DNA of 64,000 bases, taken from contig SJRY01000065.1 in NCBI GenBank assembly GCA_011319805.1, positions 186,001-250,000 on the forward strand, given 5' to 3'. Below are positions 1 through 12,323 of the stretch, piece by piece. Source of the stretch: Macrocybe gigantea. Lineage: Eukaryota; Basidiomycota; Agaricomycetes; Agaricales; Callistosporiaceae. The notes below the pieces were generated by a model. The model was not told the DNA's origin and ran no database searches. It saw only the letters and a program-made list of their open reading frames with translations. A program made the translations under genes and the position numbers. Numbering within the stretch: position 1 is the first letter of the stretch; every line of letters starts with the position of its first letter.

Positions 1-32
1 AAATTCAAAGCAGAGCCCATATGACAAGGCGA

Positions 33-393
33 TCAACACCAGAAGAACGGACAGACAAGAAGGCCAGCAAGCATGCCAGTTAGGCTGCACGGAACAGGAA
101 TGAGCCAACAGAAGACATCAATGCCTAGTCGAAACACACCAAGCGCAACAGCTGCACCAGGCTTCATCCTCAGGCGAGGGCCTGGGCTGTTGAGGCTGAA
201 CATAGACTACTTGTGGTTGCTGCTGCGGCTGCGGCTGATAAGGTGTGGGCGTGTAGTCCGGAGGCGGAACGTCTACGATACCGTTTAGCAGCGAAAAAAA
301 AGGGTCCAACGACTGCTTACAGTTTGAGTGCGGGCCGTAATATCCTTGATACGTTGGACCCGGCTGCTGTATTGGTTTTCCGTATGATGCCAT
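33..393 (-). CDS. CYSTM-like small Pro/Gln/Cys-rich protein
   Basis: Spliced model complement(join(33..84,140..272,321..393)) encodes 85 residues. The N-terminal two thirds are rich in Pro, Gln and Tyr. The C-terminus has a cysteine cluster (CSCCAC) followed by a short hydrophobic stretch ending in FFWC. That Pro/Gln-rich head with a Cys-rich hydrophobic tail is the layout of CYSTM-type stress proteins, which are membrane-attached at the C-terminus. Both introns are GT-AG and about 50 nt (85-139 and 273-320), and the first has a CTAAAC branch-like site. Without splicing the reading ends before the hydrophobic tail, so the last exon is needed for the family signature. Family assignment is by composition only; the function of fungal members is poorly defined. 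The upstream gene diverges from a shared promoter. Confidence 0.6.
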
Positions 394-465
394 ACGGAAC
401 GCGCAGAAAATGCAGACGAGGGCGTCAAACCGACTTGCGAATGCCAGTTAATCAGCATGAGCACC

Positions 466-477
466 GTTTATATAAAC
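466..477. promoter_or_regulatory. Palindromic TATA element in divergent promoter
   Basis: The 12-bp sequence GTTTATATAAAC is a perfect palindrome. It lies 73 bp upstream of the minus-strand CYSTM-like start and about 290 bp upstream of the proposed plus-strand BTB gene start. Because it reads the same on both strands it could serve as a TATA box in either direction. The spacing suits the minus-strand gene better. The rest of 394-767 shows no gene. Confidence 0.4.
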
Positions 478-767
478 TGGCGAGACTGGCAGCCGGGTTT
501 AAATACAGCCAGTGCTAAGTAATGGCTGCTTCACGCACCACAACATGACTAATAGCCATTAGCAGACAACTGAGACAGAATCCTCGAGACTGTTCGTCTG
601 AACCGAAAGCGGACGACAAATCCTGGCGGCTACGAAGGGTTCCGCTGATGGATGCTGCCAGAGCCATGCCATTCCGTATGTCGAGCCGAAACAGCCACTA
701 TGTTGTTTAGTTATGTCGCTTCAGCGCCAACGTTCCAAGCCATTCGGAGGCGCCAATCGCAGCAGAC

Positions 768-3700
768 ATGTTCTCCAACTTGACGATCCTGACGTCGGGG
801 CCTACCTTCTCATTGCCACGCCATCAGGCCTGCAGGTCAGGCAGACCTTGGGTGGAAGGAAAAACGCCGCGACGAATGCTGACTAAGCAGCCTCATGGCC
901 TAGGATTTGTGAGGTCGACGCCGTGTTGAGCGACGCCGAGAACCTTATCTCTTCGCTCTGCAGCGACTTCAAATCCCTCGACGACCAATCAGCCAACGCT
1001 GGAGATACCCAGGGATACCTAGTGCACTATACCCCTATGGCATCCGGCGCAGGGACCAGCATAACTACAAGCATCAAAAGTCCAGGGCTTCAAGAAGCGA
1101 CCAAAAAATCGACGCTCGAATGGCAGGAGCATCTGCGCAACCTGTTCCAGCAGGCAAAGGATCGATTCCCCGACGTTGTGTGGGAAGTCGGCGCCATTGA
1201 GGATGACGAAGATCCGAGCTTCACCGCCCCCCAGAAGAATGATGTCGAGGAGGTCTGGGGTCATAAAGGTGAGCAAGAAACATGCAACGAGCCCCGCCGC
1301 CGCTCACGAACATGCCAATCATTCAGCGATCGTATATGCGCGGGCGCCGCCTAGCTTCCAGTCACGCTACTTCACTAAAGCCAACGGTGCTTTACCGTAC
1401 TCCTCATCGCCCACAGGCACCTTGCCGACGACCTCAGTACTCTCGCTCGATGTCCCGCCCACTCATATGTCCCGCACCCCATCGCCATATCGATCCTCAT
1501 CGCCTGCACCGTCGGCAGCTCCTCCACAAGGCACTCTGCTACGCTTGAGCACAGGGATCAATCCGACGCTCTTCTCCAATGAATTGGAGTATCTTTACAC
1601 TGGTCAAGGCTTTGGCGAAGCCTTTGAATTTCTGTTTGATTCGTCTGATCTTACACACAACTCGGACGAAGCAGAGGAACTACGAATAGACAAGCTCCGC
1701 AAAGACCTCGTCTTTATGTGGAGGTCTCGCCTCTATTCCGATGTCCGCCTCGCCCTCACAGGTACTTTCTCCTCCTCCAACCACGAAACCTCAACAGCCA
1801 TTTTCTCTTCCCATCGTTTCATTCTCGTATCACGTTCTCCCTATTTTTATACTGCACTTCTTTCTTGGCCCTCGGCTTCGACCAAACAACAGATCAACTC
1901 TCAGCAACCTGTCACGCTCACACTTCCTTCCCCTCCTTTCACGCCAGCATCTCTCCATTTTACGTTAGGTTTCATCTATACCGGGACTCTGGTCTTCTCT
2001 CACAGAACATATGACCTCGACACCGCCTTCCACATCATGCGTTCCGCGACCTATCTCTCCATCCCATCATTATACGACGAAGTCCAAGCCCGCATCATCC
2101 AAGAAATGATGCACGGACTCTTCCACGCTTTTCTCGAATTCCCGGAATACGAGCGGCTCACAGCCGGTGCCTGGGGCACTGGTGGCTGCCGCTGCCGACA
2201 ATGCGCGAGGCGCGCCCCTAGAGTGCTGGACTTTGCACTTGCTGACGACGTGAAGAACAGTCTTTTGGAGCGGGGCGCAAGGCGAGCGCTCGTCGGCCTG
2301 TTCGGTGAAGGTTGGTGCACTTCCGAGTTCGCGGCTCTTCCTTCCAAAGTCCGTGACAGCCTACTGCGAGGTGTTGGCAAGCGCACGACCCCGGCGAACG
2401 CATTCCCGCTGCTCTTTTCTGCCGAGCACGCGCTGCGGAAGCTTTCCTCGGTAATTGACGCCTGGGCCTCAGAAGTGATCGAGATGATCCTGTCAGCGCG
2501 GAAGGTGATCGATGATGTCATTTGCAGCAAGTCCGAGGCCTGTTTCAACGAGAGAGATTGGGAGGAACTCATGGAGAGAGACGGAATTGCTTTCGAAGAT
2601 GGCGAACGGGTGGAATGGATCATGGCTGCAGTTGGTCGGGGAGTGAATGACAAGAATGCAGCAACGTTATATCAGGCAAGGCTGCGAGGAACTTGTCCTT
2701 TAAAATGAAGCCTGAACTTTTCCACAGACATTGGTCTCATCCATCTTGCTCAAGCCTCACCCTACAGAAACGGATGCGCCAATGCTTCCCCCGACTTCCC
2801 ATATTCGAGTTCAAGTTGAGGCGGCGCGCGTTGAACTATTGCGGTGGATTGGAAAACGGTGGATTGGAATCCGTCAAGAAGGCGGCTTTGACGAACTCGA
2901 AGGATGGGCGGTCAAAGAAATTAGCGATCGTGAGTTCCACACATCCAAAATTCGAAGCAATGCTGACCCGGTTTTGTCGTATTCAAAGATATTGAAGTTG
3001 CCCTAGAAGATCTCCTCACTCCTACCCAGCCGAACCCCAAACCGCACCGAAGCACATTATTACGAATCAAGGATGGTGACAGCAATGATACCATTAGCAT
3101 GCATTCATCCATGCGTGTCAGTGTCCTCAGTCGCAACCTCCCAGCATCAGCGGCTTCCCGGCGGGGAACACCGTCGCCATCTGGACAAGGTGCCGTTCAC
3201 AGTGGTGCGGGCTCCGCCAGATCGACTGTCTCGAAAGTAAACGTTGTTCGAACGCCGGCGCTCCGTGGTCGAAGAACGCCGCAGAGTCAAAAGAGTGTTG
3301 CAGAGACCAATCACGTAGAGAGCAGGGTGATTATGGCTAGAGAAGCTGAAAAGGAAGACAATTCTCGGCCAGATTCCAAACTCACTTCTGACCCCTCGAC
3401 GGAATCTCTTCCGTCATACTCTTCTCCCTACGGATCCTCCTCTCCCACACACCAACCGCCCTTTCAAGAACCCCTTCAACAAAATGATGACGACGTTGCG
3501 CAGAACCAGAATGACGACATCGACGGAGATGCAGTGACTGAGAACGGTGATGGAGCATCCACGACTACCACTTCTCCGCCGGACAGCATCAATGATGACG
3601 AGTCCGCTATTCCGCCACTGAAGGTGTTGATCAAGAAGGTCGATCCTTCCACATTTGGCGCCTCAAGGGCACCGAGACCCCCCAAAGGTGTCACAACTAT

Positions 3701-5335
3701 TTCTCGACCAACCTCTTCGGCAGCGTCGGTCAGATCTTCTACAGCGTCGGTGCGCTCGCATGCGTCGACGATTCGCAAGAGCACCGTCACTGCCTCGAGC
3801 GGCGCTGCCACGACCTCTCAAGGCCACGTCAAGTCGACAACGACGAGAACGGCTGTGTCGTCGTTATCATCTCGTTCAACGACGACAGCCGCCTCACGAG
3901 CCTCTCTGGCATCAGTATCGAGCTTTCGTCCAGTATCGAGTGTCTCGACGACTACGGACGGCGCTACAACATTTAAAACGGCCAACACACACATCACTGG
4001 GCGAGCGAGGAAAGCGTCAACGGCCTCAACCATGTCGACCGTCAGCGTCCGAGGTGGGGCAGCCCAAGCACCATCCATGCGTGCTGCCACATCTGGCAAC
4101 AAAGAAAGCACCGGCGCATCAACATTATCCGCCCGAACGAGAAAAGTGTCCGCCGGCTCCACGCGTAGCGGGGTGAATGTCACGCCGGTTAAAAAGCCGC
4201 CTGTTCCGCCACTTGACCCCAAGAAACTCAGTGCCGCCTCCGTAAAACGATCCCCTTCGATGGCTTCGCTTCGATCGACGACCTCGACGGTCTCTACACC
4301 TGTTTCTGCGAAATCCAGGGGCGCTGGCCTCGCCCCTTCTTTGTCAAAGCGGAGCACTTCTTCGACATCCGCGTCATCTTTGAGCGACAAAGGCGAGCAG
4401 GATGGTGGAGCGGAAGGTGGAGGAAATCTGCGAGAAAGCAAGGACCGTGAAGCATCCGCATCCCCGCGCACATCAGGCTTTGAGCAATCGGACACCGTCC
4501 TAGTCAAGATGGGATCATCCTCCGGCGATCACAAGAAATCCGATAGCAACGCGTCGACGAACAGCAACTCGACGCTGAAGCGACGCGGCTCGACTGACAC
4601 GATCAAGACCAGCGCAATCTCTAACGATGAACGACGCGGATCTGGCGAATCCGCTGCTTCCGCTGCGGCTCGTCGGCCCACGTCAACGACGTACAAGTGT
4701 AAAGAAGACGCGCCTCTTCCCCCATTCCTTCCTCGGCCAGTCCAACTCCGCCATCTTCGATGCCGACGACCCCCATCCTGCCTCGGGGCGTAACTTTGGA
4801 GATTGGAATTCCATGCATTATTTCGTCCAAGCGAAAGCGGTTCAAAGCGTACGCACGGTACATCGGCGAGGTCGAGGGCGAAGTTGGGCCCTGGGTTGGT
4901 GTCGAGGTGCCTGTCGGGCCCGACGGTTTACCGCCATCCACGCTGGGTGGAGGGAGCCTCAGCGAACACGACGAGTCTGAGCGGCAGTGGCACGACGGGA
5001 CCTGGGGCGGCATACGGTATTTCGAGATCGGGTGCGGCAACGGGTCGTACGAGAACGACTGGGACAGTGGGTTCGGTTACGGATATGGGTATGAAGATCG
5101 TGGTGCGAGGAGGAGGAGGCTGGATTGGGGAGGGGGGAGCGGGATGAGCGGGATGTTTGGAGGCAAGAGCAGCATTTTGAAGCGCGAAGGCGACCAGCTG
5201 AACGTAGAGAGAGCGAAAAGGTTCAGGAGCGTCAGTCCTGCGATCTCTGATGCGTCGGGGATCGAGTCGAGAGGACTTTTTGTGCGGCCACAGCAAGTGC
5301 TGTACGTGGTCGACGCTGTCGGAAGCGATCTGTGA
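768..5335 (+). CDS. BTB/POZ and CAP-Gly domain protein
   Basis: Model join(768..835,904..1268,1327..2675,2728..2929,2989..4696,4741..5335), about 1,428 residues. A BTB/POZ fold spans roughly residues 320-460 (YSDVRLAL, then HRFILVSRSPYF, then FIYTGTLVF). A Cys-rich patch (GGCRCRQC) follows. The middle, roughly residues 650-1,225, is Ser/Thr/Ala-rich and probably disordered. A CAP-Gly-like fold follows near residue 1,240 (YIGEVEGEVGPWVGVEV, then WGGIRYFEIG), with a Gly-rich tail. CAP-Gly domains bind EEY/F tails of tubulin and microtubule tip proteins; BTB domains dimerise or dock to cullin-3. The usual GKNDG groove motif is not recognisable. The intron at 2676-2727 starts with GC (GCAAGG). 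The start is uncertain: no ATG lies in frame directly upstream of the coding stretch beginning about 905, so I joined a short first exon with ATG at 768. Confidence 0.7.
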
Positions 5336-6254
5336 AGGGTCGCTTCTGACGATATCCTTGCGCCTACTCTGGTTTCTGTCTCCCTTTTTCTTATTTTCAT
5401 TTCCATTCATGTGTCCTTTTTTTTGTTTCCTGACAGCCACACTCGTTCATTTTCTCCGTCCTACGAATCGCCCGCATCGTTTCAGTGCTAGGTTGTATCG
5501 TCTATCTGGTTTTTTTCTAGTCTCTCCTTTCTTACGCGTACTCCTTAATTTACACAAGTTCATGTTCCCTGGGCTAATTACCAATATACAGTCTCCTAAG
5601 TGGAAAATTGGTTGAGATCAGTTTGTATGGGGATGAGAGACTATCAGAGATCAGCATCTGCAGAAGATTGTTTATTTCCATTCACAATCGCAGCAGGACA
5701 TCAATCGACGGCTACAAATACATGTACATGCGCTGCCGACTCCCGCTCAATTCTCGATTTTCGCAGTGTCTCGCTGAGGCTGGAGAAGAGCAGGAGCACG
5801 TTTCAATGAATCTGATGGCACGATGACATGATAAGGCGATTTTTTTTTTTGATTTTTTTCCACACGACATACGACCTTGCAGGGTACGACGTAGAACAGG
5901 GGTAGTATGGGGTGACGTCATGGTATAGAATGCGGGAGTGCTGGGCCGTATTTGGTATTTTGAAAAAGTCTGGGAGCAAATCTTGCCGAGCCAGGTTCCG
6001 TTCCGTCCAATCTTCCGACGATCCAAAGTGCATCGGAGATTTTTTTTCTCAATCGCTCACAAAGTCCTGAAGGAGCATGCATCCATACCACCGCACACGC
6101 ACAAAAGAATTTAAAAAAAAAACCAAAATTCCGTCGTCAAGGCACACGTGACGTCAGATAATCTCAGTCATCATGTGCACTGATCTGGAACGTTGAGCTG
6201 GGTATATAAAAGGGCAAAGGAGATTGAGTCTCTCAGTCATCTCAGCCATCAGCA
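5336..6254. other. Intergenic region upstream of SOD
   Basis: This holds the 3' region of the BTB/CAP-Gly gene and the promoter of the superoxide dismutase gene. It contains poly-T and poly-A runs near 5839-5860, 6040 and 6112. Short open frames on both strands show no domain or codon pattern that I trust. No RNA gene was recognised. Confidence 0.5.
6203..6210 (+). promoter_or_regulatory. TATA box of Mn-SOD gene
   Basis: TATATAAA sits about 50 bp upstream of the ATG at 6255. That is a normal distance for a fungal core promoter with a short leader. Confidence 0.6.
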
Positions 6255-7057
6255 ATGTCCGGCCAACACACTCTTCCCGATCTCCCTTATCCTTACGAGG
6301 CTCTCGAGCCTTACATCTCCAAGCAGATCATGGTCCTCCATCACACCAAGCATCATCAGACCTACGTCAACGCCCTCAATGCCGCAGAGGCTGCCTACGC
6401 CAAGGCATCGACCCCCAAAGAGCGCATCGCTCTCCAGGCCGCGCTCAAGTTCAACGGCGGAGGCGAGTAGTCTTTCAATCTCCCGTTTCTGCACTTAGCA
6501 CTTATCTTATCTGATCGCAAGGCCACATCAACCACTCCCTCTTCTGGAAGAATCTCGCGCCCTCCGCGACCGAGAAGAAGGGCAATGGTGGCGTGCTCAA
6601 GGACGGCCCGCTCAAGGAAGCCATCGTCCGCGACTTTGGCAGCCTCGACAACCTCAAGAAACAGTTCAACACCACCACGGCCGCTATCCAGGGCTCCGGC
6701 TGGGGCTGGCTTGTAAGACCCATCCGTTCGCGATATCGCGTCCGATCGGATCGCTGATCTCTCGGCATGCGTCGTGCAGGGTCTGAACCCGTCCACCAAG
6801 CGCCTTGAAATCACCACCACCGCCAACCAGGACCCCCTGCTCACTCATGTCCCCATCATCGGCGTCGACATCTGGGAGCACGCCTTCTACCTGCAATACC
6901 TCAACGTCAAAGCAGATGTGCGTGCTGCGACCTCCGCGTGATCTTTTCGTACTAACTCTCCGATTCCATGCAGTACCTCAATGCCATCTGGAACGTCATC
7001 AACTTTGACGAGGCCGAGCAGCGCTACCAGGAGGGCCTCAGCGCCGCCAAGCTCTAA
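6255..7057 (+). CDS. Manganese superoxide dismutase
   Basis: Model join(6255..6462,6522..6712,6780..6917,6974..7057), 206 residues, typical of Fe/Mn-SOD. The enzyme converts superoxide to oxygen and hydrogen peroxide. Metal ligands are visible as the first His in [11 protein letters not shown], the His in [11 protein letters not shown], and Asp and His in [12 protein letters not shown]. The protein begins directly at the mature domain ([18 protein letters not shown]) with no mitochondrial presequence, so a cytosolic or peroxisomal location is inferred. Intron 1 (6463-6521) starts with GCGAGT, a GC-AG intron; it must be removed because reading on meets TAG three bases later. The junction restores GGGHINHS, which supports the splice site. 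Confidence 0.93.
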
Positions 7058-8316
7058 GCTCATAAGCAAAATAGACCGAATCGATGTATTCTGACTAGTT
7101 TTTTTTGGTATCATAAGCAGAATGTAACATGACGCGATTTTTGCCTCGAATGTCATCAGACGATTATCAGCCCAGCATCGTTAGAACCAGAGTTCCCACG
7201 GTGCTGAGATGATTGAACGAGACTGAGTGTGATCCGGCTTGAAATACCAAGGAAGACCATAGGCAGGAATCAGCACAGCGGGTCTGGGCGTGATACTCAA
7301 AAGAAGAGTAGATAGACAATCGACTAAAACAAAGGGTTCGCGCGTCGACGCGGTTCGGTTCCAACTTTCGAGAGACCAGCAGCCGAGGTATCGACAAGTC
7401 CAGCCCCGCCGTGAATCGCCGCCTCCCAGGACTCCAGCCGTGCGCACGTTGATGAAGATTGCGATGAAAAAACCTAATTAACCCTCCCAAGTTCGGTTGC
7501 AAAACTCCTGTGTTCCAAACGCCGTCCTGTGGATCATATGCACGTGGACCGAATTATCGTTCCCCCACGATCTCTCCTCCGGACGTGCGGCTCGTTCTTT
7601 GACAGGGAAAGGAGCTCGCATTTCGCGCAGAACTGGATTAGTTGGCGAGATGGCGACGATGCTTATCCAGAGATTGATGCGGATTATTCGGTTGCTTCGA
7701 CGAGGACAGCTCGGCACCAAGAGGCGATCGAGACATCAACCTCAACCTCAACTCCCTCGTAGCCTGCTACCAGGACCATCCTCAACTCGTATTATGAGCT
7801 CAAATTGGTGACTTGTTGAAAACGTGTCGGTCAAGATTCGTATGACTTGGCGTCCCGTCGAGCGCTCATTTCAGTCCTCCTAGAAAAAGAAACTTGAACC
7901 GAACACTCTTTCGATGCTATGCTATTAGCGGTGAAGTTTAAGCCCAATGTGTCTGCGCCGTGCAACGTCCTTGTCCTTCCGGACCTTGGCAGTTCTGTTT
8001 TTACATTCCGCCTGCTCAATCCTTTACGGCGTTATAACATTCCCGATTTCATTTAACAAGGGCTTTTGTCGAGTTTATCAAATATAGCTAAAGTTTTGGT
8101 CTGTACCGGTCCTCATTTGTGTCCTGCTGGACCCTAACTTACGCCCATCTTCCATGAAACCTGTCTAGCTTTGTGCTACTGCCCTACACGTTCTTCGCAT
8201 CCGGAGCGATCGCTGGGGACGCGCGGACACAGATCGGATAATGTGGCCGTTAGTCCTGGCCTCATGACTATTTAAGCCACCACAACTCAATCCTTCGTTT
8301 TCCTCATTCGCAGACG
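7058..8316. other. Intergenic region, no supported gene
   Basis: Short open frames occur on both strands, the longest near 7497-7811, but none gives a recognisable domain and their splice context is poor. The right end is the promoter of the first FAD oxidase. Confidence 0.5.
8269..8278 (+). promoter_or_regulatory. TATTTAAGCC core promoter of first FAD oxidase
   Basis: TATTTAAGCC lies 48 bp upstream of the ATG. The identical ten bases lie 47 bp upstream of the tandem paralogue at 13930-13939, which supports a real TATA-like core element kept after duplication. Confidence 0.6.
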
Positions 8317-10281
8317 ATGTTTTATCATCGAAAGTTCCTCCTCTTCTCTGCTTTCATATCCCTCGCCGTCGCCGATCTCAAGACCGACCTGCATAATGCA
8401 GGCATCGATGCGCTTTTCCCCGGCGACACCGGTTATCCCACCGCTCGCTCTGCTTGCAAGTCTTCATGTTCTGGCTTGTACTTTTCAGCGAGTTTATTGA
8501 TCCTCGTCCGTGTATCCAGTCAATCGGCGCTTCAACCTCTTGCCCGCGGCCGTGACGTTCCCAAAGTCAACTGAAGAGGTGGCCAAAACCGTCAGGATCG
8601 GCGTGAAAAACAAAGTGAAGATCGTACCCCGCAGCGGAGGCGTGAGTCACTCTTTCCTAAATTAGATTGGTGGCAGACCAGATATTGTCGCTCCTCAAAC
8701 AGCACAGCTATATAGCGAACGGCCTAGGTGGAAAAGACGGCTCCCTTGTGGTCGATTTGAAGAACGTCAACCACATCCACTTGAACGAAGCAACCCACGT
8801 AGCCACAGTCGGAACGGGAAATCGGCTAGGTAATGTAGCAACAGCATTAACCGCCAAACACCGAGACGTGTCCCATGGTACATGCCCATATGTTGGGCTT
8901 GGTGGGCACATAAGTAGGTTCCGTTACGCAATGGCTTTTCTTTTCGTTAATCATTCACGATCATCAGGCTATGGCGGTTATGGGTATGCTTCCAGGATGT
9001 GGGGTTTGGCTTTGGACGAAATCGTCGGAATAGACCTCGTCACTGCTAACGGAACCATCCTTTTCGCCTCAAAAACCCTGCATCCGGACCTATTCTGGGT
9101 ATGTCCTCATTATTCTTTGGTTTGGCGGTGATTTCTGCATGCTCACATGCTCGACCAGGCAATGCAGGGTGCAGGCGGGTCGTTCGGAATCGCCACAGCC
9201 ATGCACCTCACAACACACGAAATACCACAAGAAACAACCCACTTCCGCTACAACTGGACCCTGACTGTCGACGACTCCATTCACGCGCTGCACGTGTTCC
9301 AAAACTGGTCCCAGACCGACGTTCCGAATGAACTAGGCATACGACACGAACTGCGACGCGGCTTTCAGCCCAAGACTGTACAAGCCTCGCTCACAGGCAC
9401 TTGGCACGGCACGCCCGTCGGCTTTGAGCGCATCATAACCCCCTTGCTGGCGAGATACCCACCAAATCCGACCAGACTCGTCGCCAATGGGACTTACCTC
9501 GACAGCCTCATTTATCATAGTGACAAGGGAACGTTGAACACGACGCTTCCGGACGTTCCGGATACATTCTATGCCAAGTCGCTCGTCACTCCTAATGGTT
9601 ATCCGATGACGCATGATGCAATCACGAACCTCATAAACGTCCTTGCCAACCAAGGACAGTCCACAACAACTGTGAGCATCTGCCTGAACCTTTTTCGAAC
9701 CCGTTTTGACGGTTTCGTGGGTAGGATTGGTTCATTCAGGTTGAATTGTGGGGAGGGCCGAAATCTGCCATCAACCTTGTGCCTTCGAATGCCACGTCTT
9801 TCGTGCATAGATCATCGCTCTTCGTCATTCAGTTCTATGCATCATCTTCCGGCCACGCGCCGCCTTATCCACAGGAAGGTTTTGAGTTCCTAGACAGTAC
9901 GCATACATTCCACATGATCCTAGCGTGTATTCACGCATCTTTTCCCTCCTAGATGCAGTTGGAAGTATCACCTCAAAAATGCCTCCGAATTGGGGCTGGG
10001 GGTACGGAACCCGCTTCCTTTTATCCTAAAGCCCGTGCTAACGTGCCCTGTGCTCAGCGCTTACACCGACTACATCGACGGCAACCTTACGACTACGAAC
10101 TGTGCGTCCGTCTCTTGCAACTTCCGGCTTGTCCCGTTTTATGATGATACGTTTCATTGCAGGGCAAGAACTCTATTATGGCGCCAACTACCCGCGATTG
10201 CGGGCTCTGAAAGGAGCATGGGACAAAGATTTCGTGCTTGGAGACTTCCCGACAGGAATCGAAGAGCCAGTCCCAGTCTGA
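8317..10281 (+). CDS. Secreted FAD-linked oxidase, BBE family
   Basis: Model join(8317..8455,8520..8641,8703..8913,8968..9098,9159..9671,9740..9896,9953..10001,10058..10101,10163..10281), 494 residues. A signal peptide (FLLFSAFISLAVA) suggests secretion. The FAD domain has RSGGHSY, whose His is the 8-alpha histidyl flavin anchor in the family, and HGTCPYVGLGGHI, whose Cys matches the 6-S-cysteinyl anchor; bicovalent flavin is therefore likely. The C-terminal berberine-bridge segment (NWQELYYGANYPRL) is present. Relatives oxidise oligosaccharides, alcohols or alkaloids; the substrate here cannot be told. Intron 1 (8456-8519) begins GCAAGT, while the same intron of the paralogue downstream begins GTCAGT. 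Exon lengths match the paralogue almost base for base. Confidence 0.9.
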
Positions 10282-12320
10282 CAACGAAATATTTGAAACT
10301 GTAAAAATGACTCTGTACTTCGACGTCTCTGAGGCTGTACTATCAAACTTTTCTTTTCCGAACGAGTCCGCCATGCGACCGTAAACTAGGTTCATATGGA
10401 GGTCAAAATTTGCCGTTGACAGCTGTTCAAAGCTGAATGAGTCACAGGCTCCAACCGAAGGACCATAACTCTATATGACAGATCTGGGGTTATATGGGGA
10501 GCCAAGAAAAATGTAAAGGCGTACTTCATCCGCCTTTAAGTAATATTCCGTTCATTCTGATGGCCTAGGGAGATTAATTAGTATTCCGTTCAGTGCAGCA
10601 GTTGAATTCGTTGCTTGTAGGCATTTGGAGGGATGTGAGAGAGAAACGCTCTACATGCTGTTCGTTGCAATGTACAATGATTCTGACGATGTTCGTCAGC
10701 GATGGCTTGAGCTTCGAAAGAAGGTCAATAAACTTTAACACCCCAGAAACATATCATGATCTTTGGGTTCCGGAAAGAATCTAGCGAGAATGAATGTACG
10801 TAAAGGCGGTTCCTGACTACAACACGTGAACCCGTCCGATGGTACGCTTGGACACGCTTCCTTGTTCTGTTCGGGTCGACGGATGAAGTGCGTAAAGATC
10901 GCAGTCAAACCAGAAAGCTTTTCCCCTACTCAGTGTGCAATCAAATATCGAGGGTTCAAGGTCACATGAATAGATTCTTGCTCCAAAAAAAGTTTGACTG
11001 GGGCGGTGAATGCTAAGCCGCGCAGAGCAAAGTCTTACAATGCCCTCAGCTAGGAAGAAAGGAAAATACGAATGAAAAGAAATAAGACAGAGAGAAAGAT
11101 GATTTAGCAAAATTCGAAAGTCACGCCTCATCCGTCAGACGGACGTGGGAGGGCACTGGCGCACATCGAAGTGCCAGATGGGAGTAGTCCTTCGAGCGAC
11201 GTGGACCTTATTTGCATGTCTGAGCAAGACCAGTCTTATGTTACCTCCGCGATAGACACCTTGGTCCATCAAAGTAGCCAGAGGCAGTGCAGAAGGCTTA
11301 GACGCGACAAGTGCATTCTAGAAGTAGAAAAATAGTGTTTAGCTGAAGACGAGGTGTTAACACAATACTTGGTCCCCTTCCTCTCGTGTTCACGACGACG
11401 AAGGGAATCGTCGATAGAAATGCAAAGGCCAATATATTCATCGGAGGTGGTCGGGATGTCTGTTTTCTTAACAAGGACCAAGGCGGCATTACCACTGTTC
11501 ATGAGACAATTACGGAACTATCAATCTTGAGGAGTTCGTTAAGCTCGGGGTCGACAAGAAGTTCACGGAAATGCGGTGCGAGGGAGGCGCATGATCCCAT
11601 CTCGCCGAAGTTTCTCCATTCCATCCGAGGCGGAAACTTGATCGCCGGGGGTCACTCGTCTGAGAGCATGGACGGGTGGTCCTCGAACGGTTGGCTAGTA
11701 GGAATCCAAGTAGGCGATGCTGAGGTGGGCGTAGAAGCGGATCCTCCAGAGATTTTGAGAGTTGTCGAGAGCAGAGATGGGAGCCTCCGTAAGGTGAAAC
11801 TAGATGACACTTTTGAAAGACGGAACTAAGCCTTGAAAAGCAGAGGAAAGGACCAAAAAAGTAGAAGAAAGTTGTTGGGTCTAAATCAAGCTGTGGCAGA
11901 CCGCACATCAGAGTCACAGTGATTAGAAGGTACCGAGATAAGACTGCAGACGAGATTGACGTTGATTCGACTAGAGACGACGTATAAATGAGTGTCCACA
12001 GGCGAAGTACGAGATCGGAAGCGACCTAAGCACTGAAACGAAAATTAAAACAATACTTCACATCACGTGAACTAATATCCATGCATTCGACTCAACGCCG
12101 AGCACGCAAACCTCAAGCTCTTAACGAAACAGAGAACGCTTGTGCGCTTCGGCTGTCTGACTATGGAATCGTAGTCGAGAAATGCGGCTATTAGATCAGA
12201 CAAGTTGCTCCGAAATGCAGGGATGCCCGCAGAGCATACGACGCCCCTCGCGCAGAATGGGACAGCAACAAAGACATGTATCCTGTTATGCATCCCCTTC
12301 CCTCTGTCGAATGCTCTGAT
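10282..12320. other. Intergenic region between FAD oxidases, left part
   Basis: About 2 kb without a gene I can support. Open frames at 11386-11829 (+) and 11510-11917 (-) overlap each other and match no family that I know. A stretch near 10960-11040 resembles one at 13437-13530, upstream of the second FAD oxidase. Confidence 0.5.
10960..11040 (+). repeat. Diverged direct repeat, copy 1
   Basis: This stretch shares ordered blocks with 13437-13530: a GGGTTCAAGGTCACAT / GGGATTGAAGTCACGT block, then TCTTGCTCC / TCTTGTTCC, a poly-A run, GT(T/C)TGAC, and an alternating GCTGAAGC-like end. By-eye similarity is moderate. It may be a leftover of the duplication that created the tandem FAD oxidases. 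Confidence 0.35.
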
Positions 12321-12323
12321 TAA

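Noticed and set aside
7497..7811. A 104-codon plus-strand frame and an overlapping 77-codon frame (7529-7762)
   Set aside because: No domain, no supporting splice pattern, and equal-length frames on the other strand.
11386..11917. Overlapping frames of 147 (+) and 135 (-) codons
   Set aside because: They are mirror open frames without family resemblance; neither has a convincing promoter or introns.
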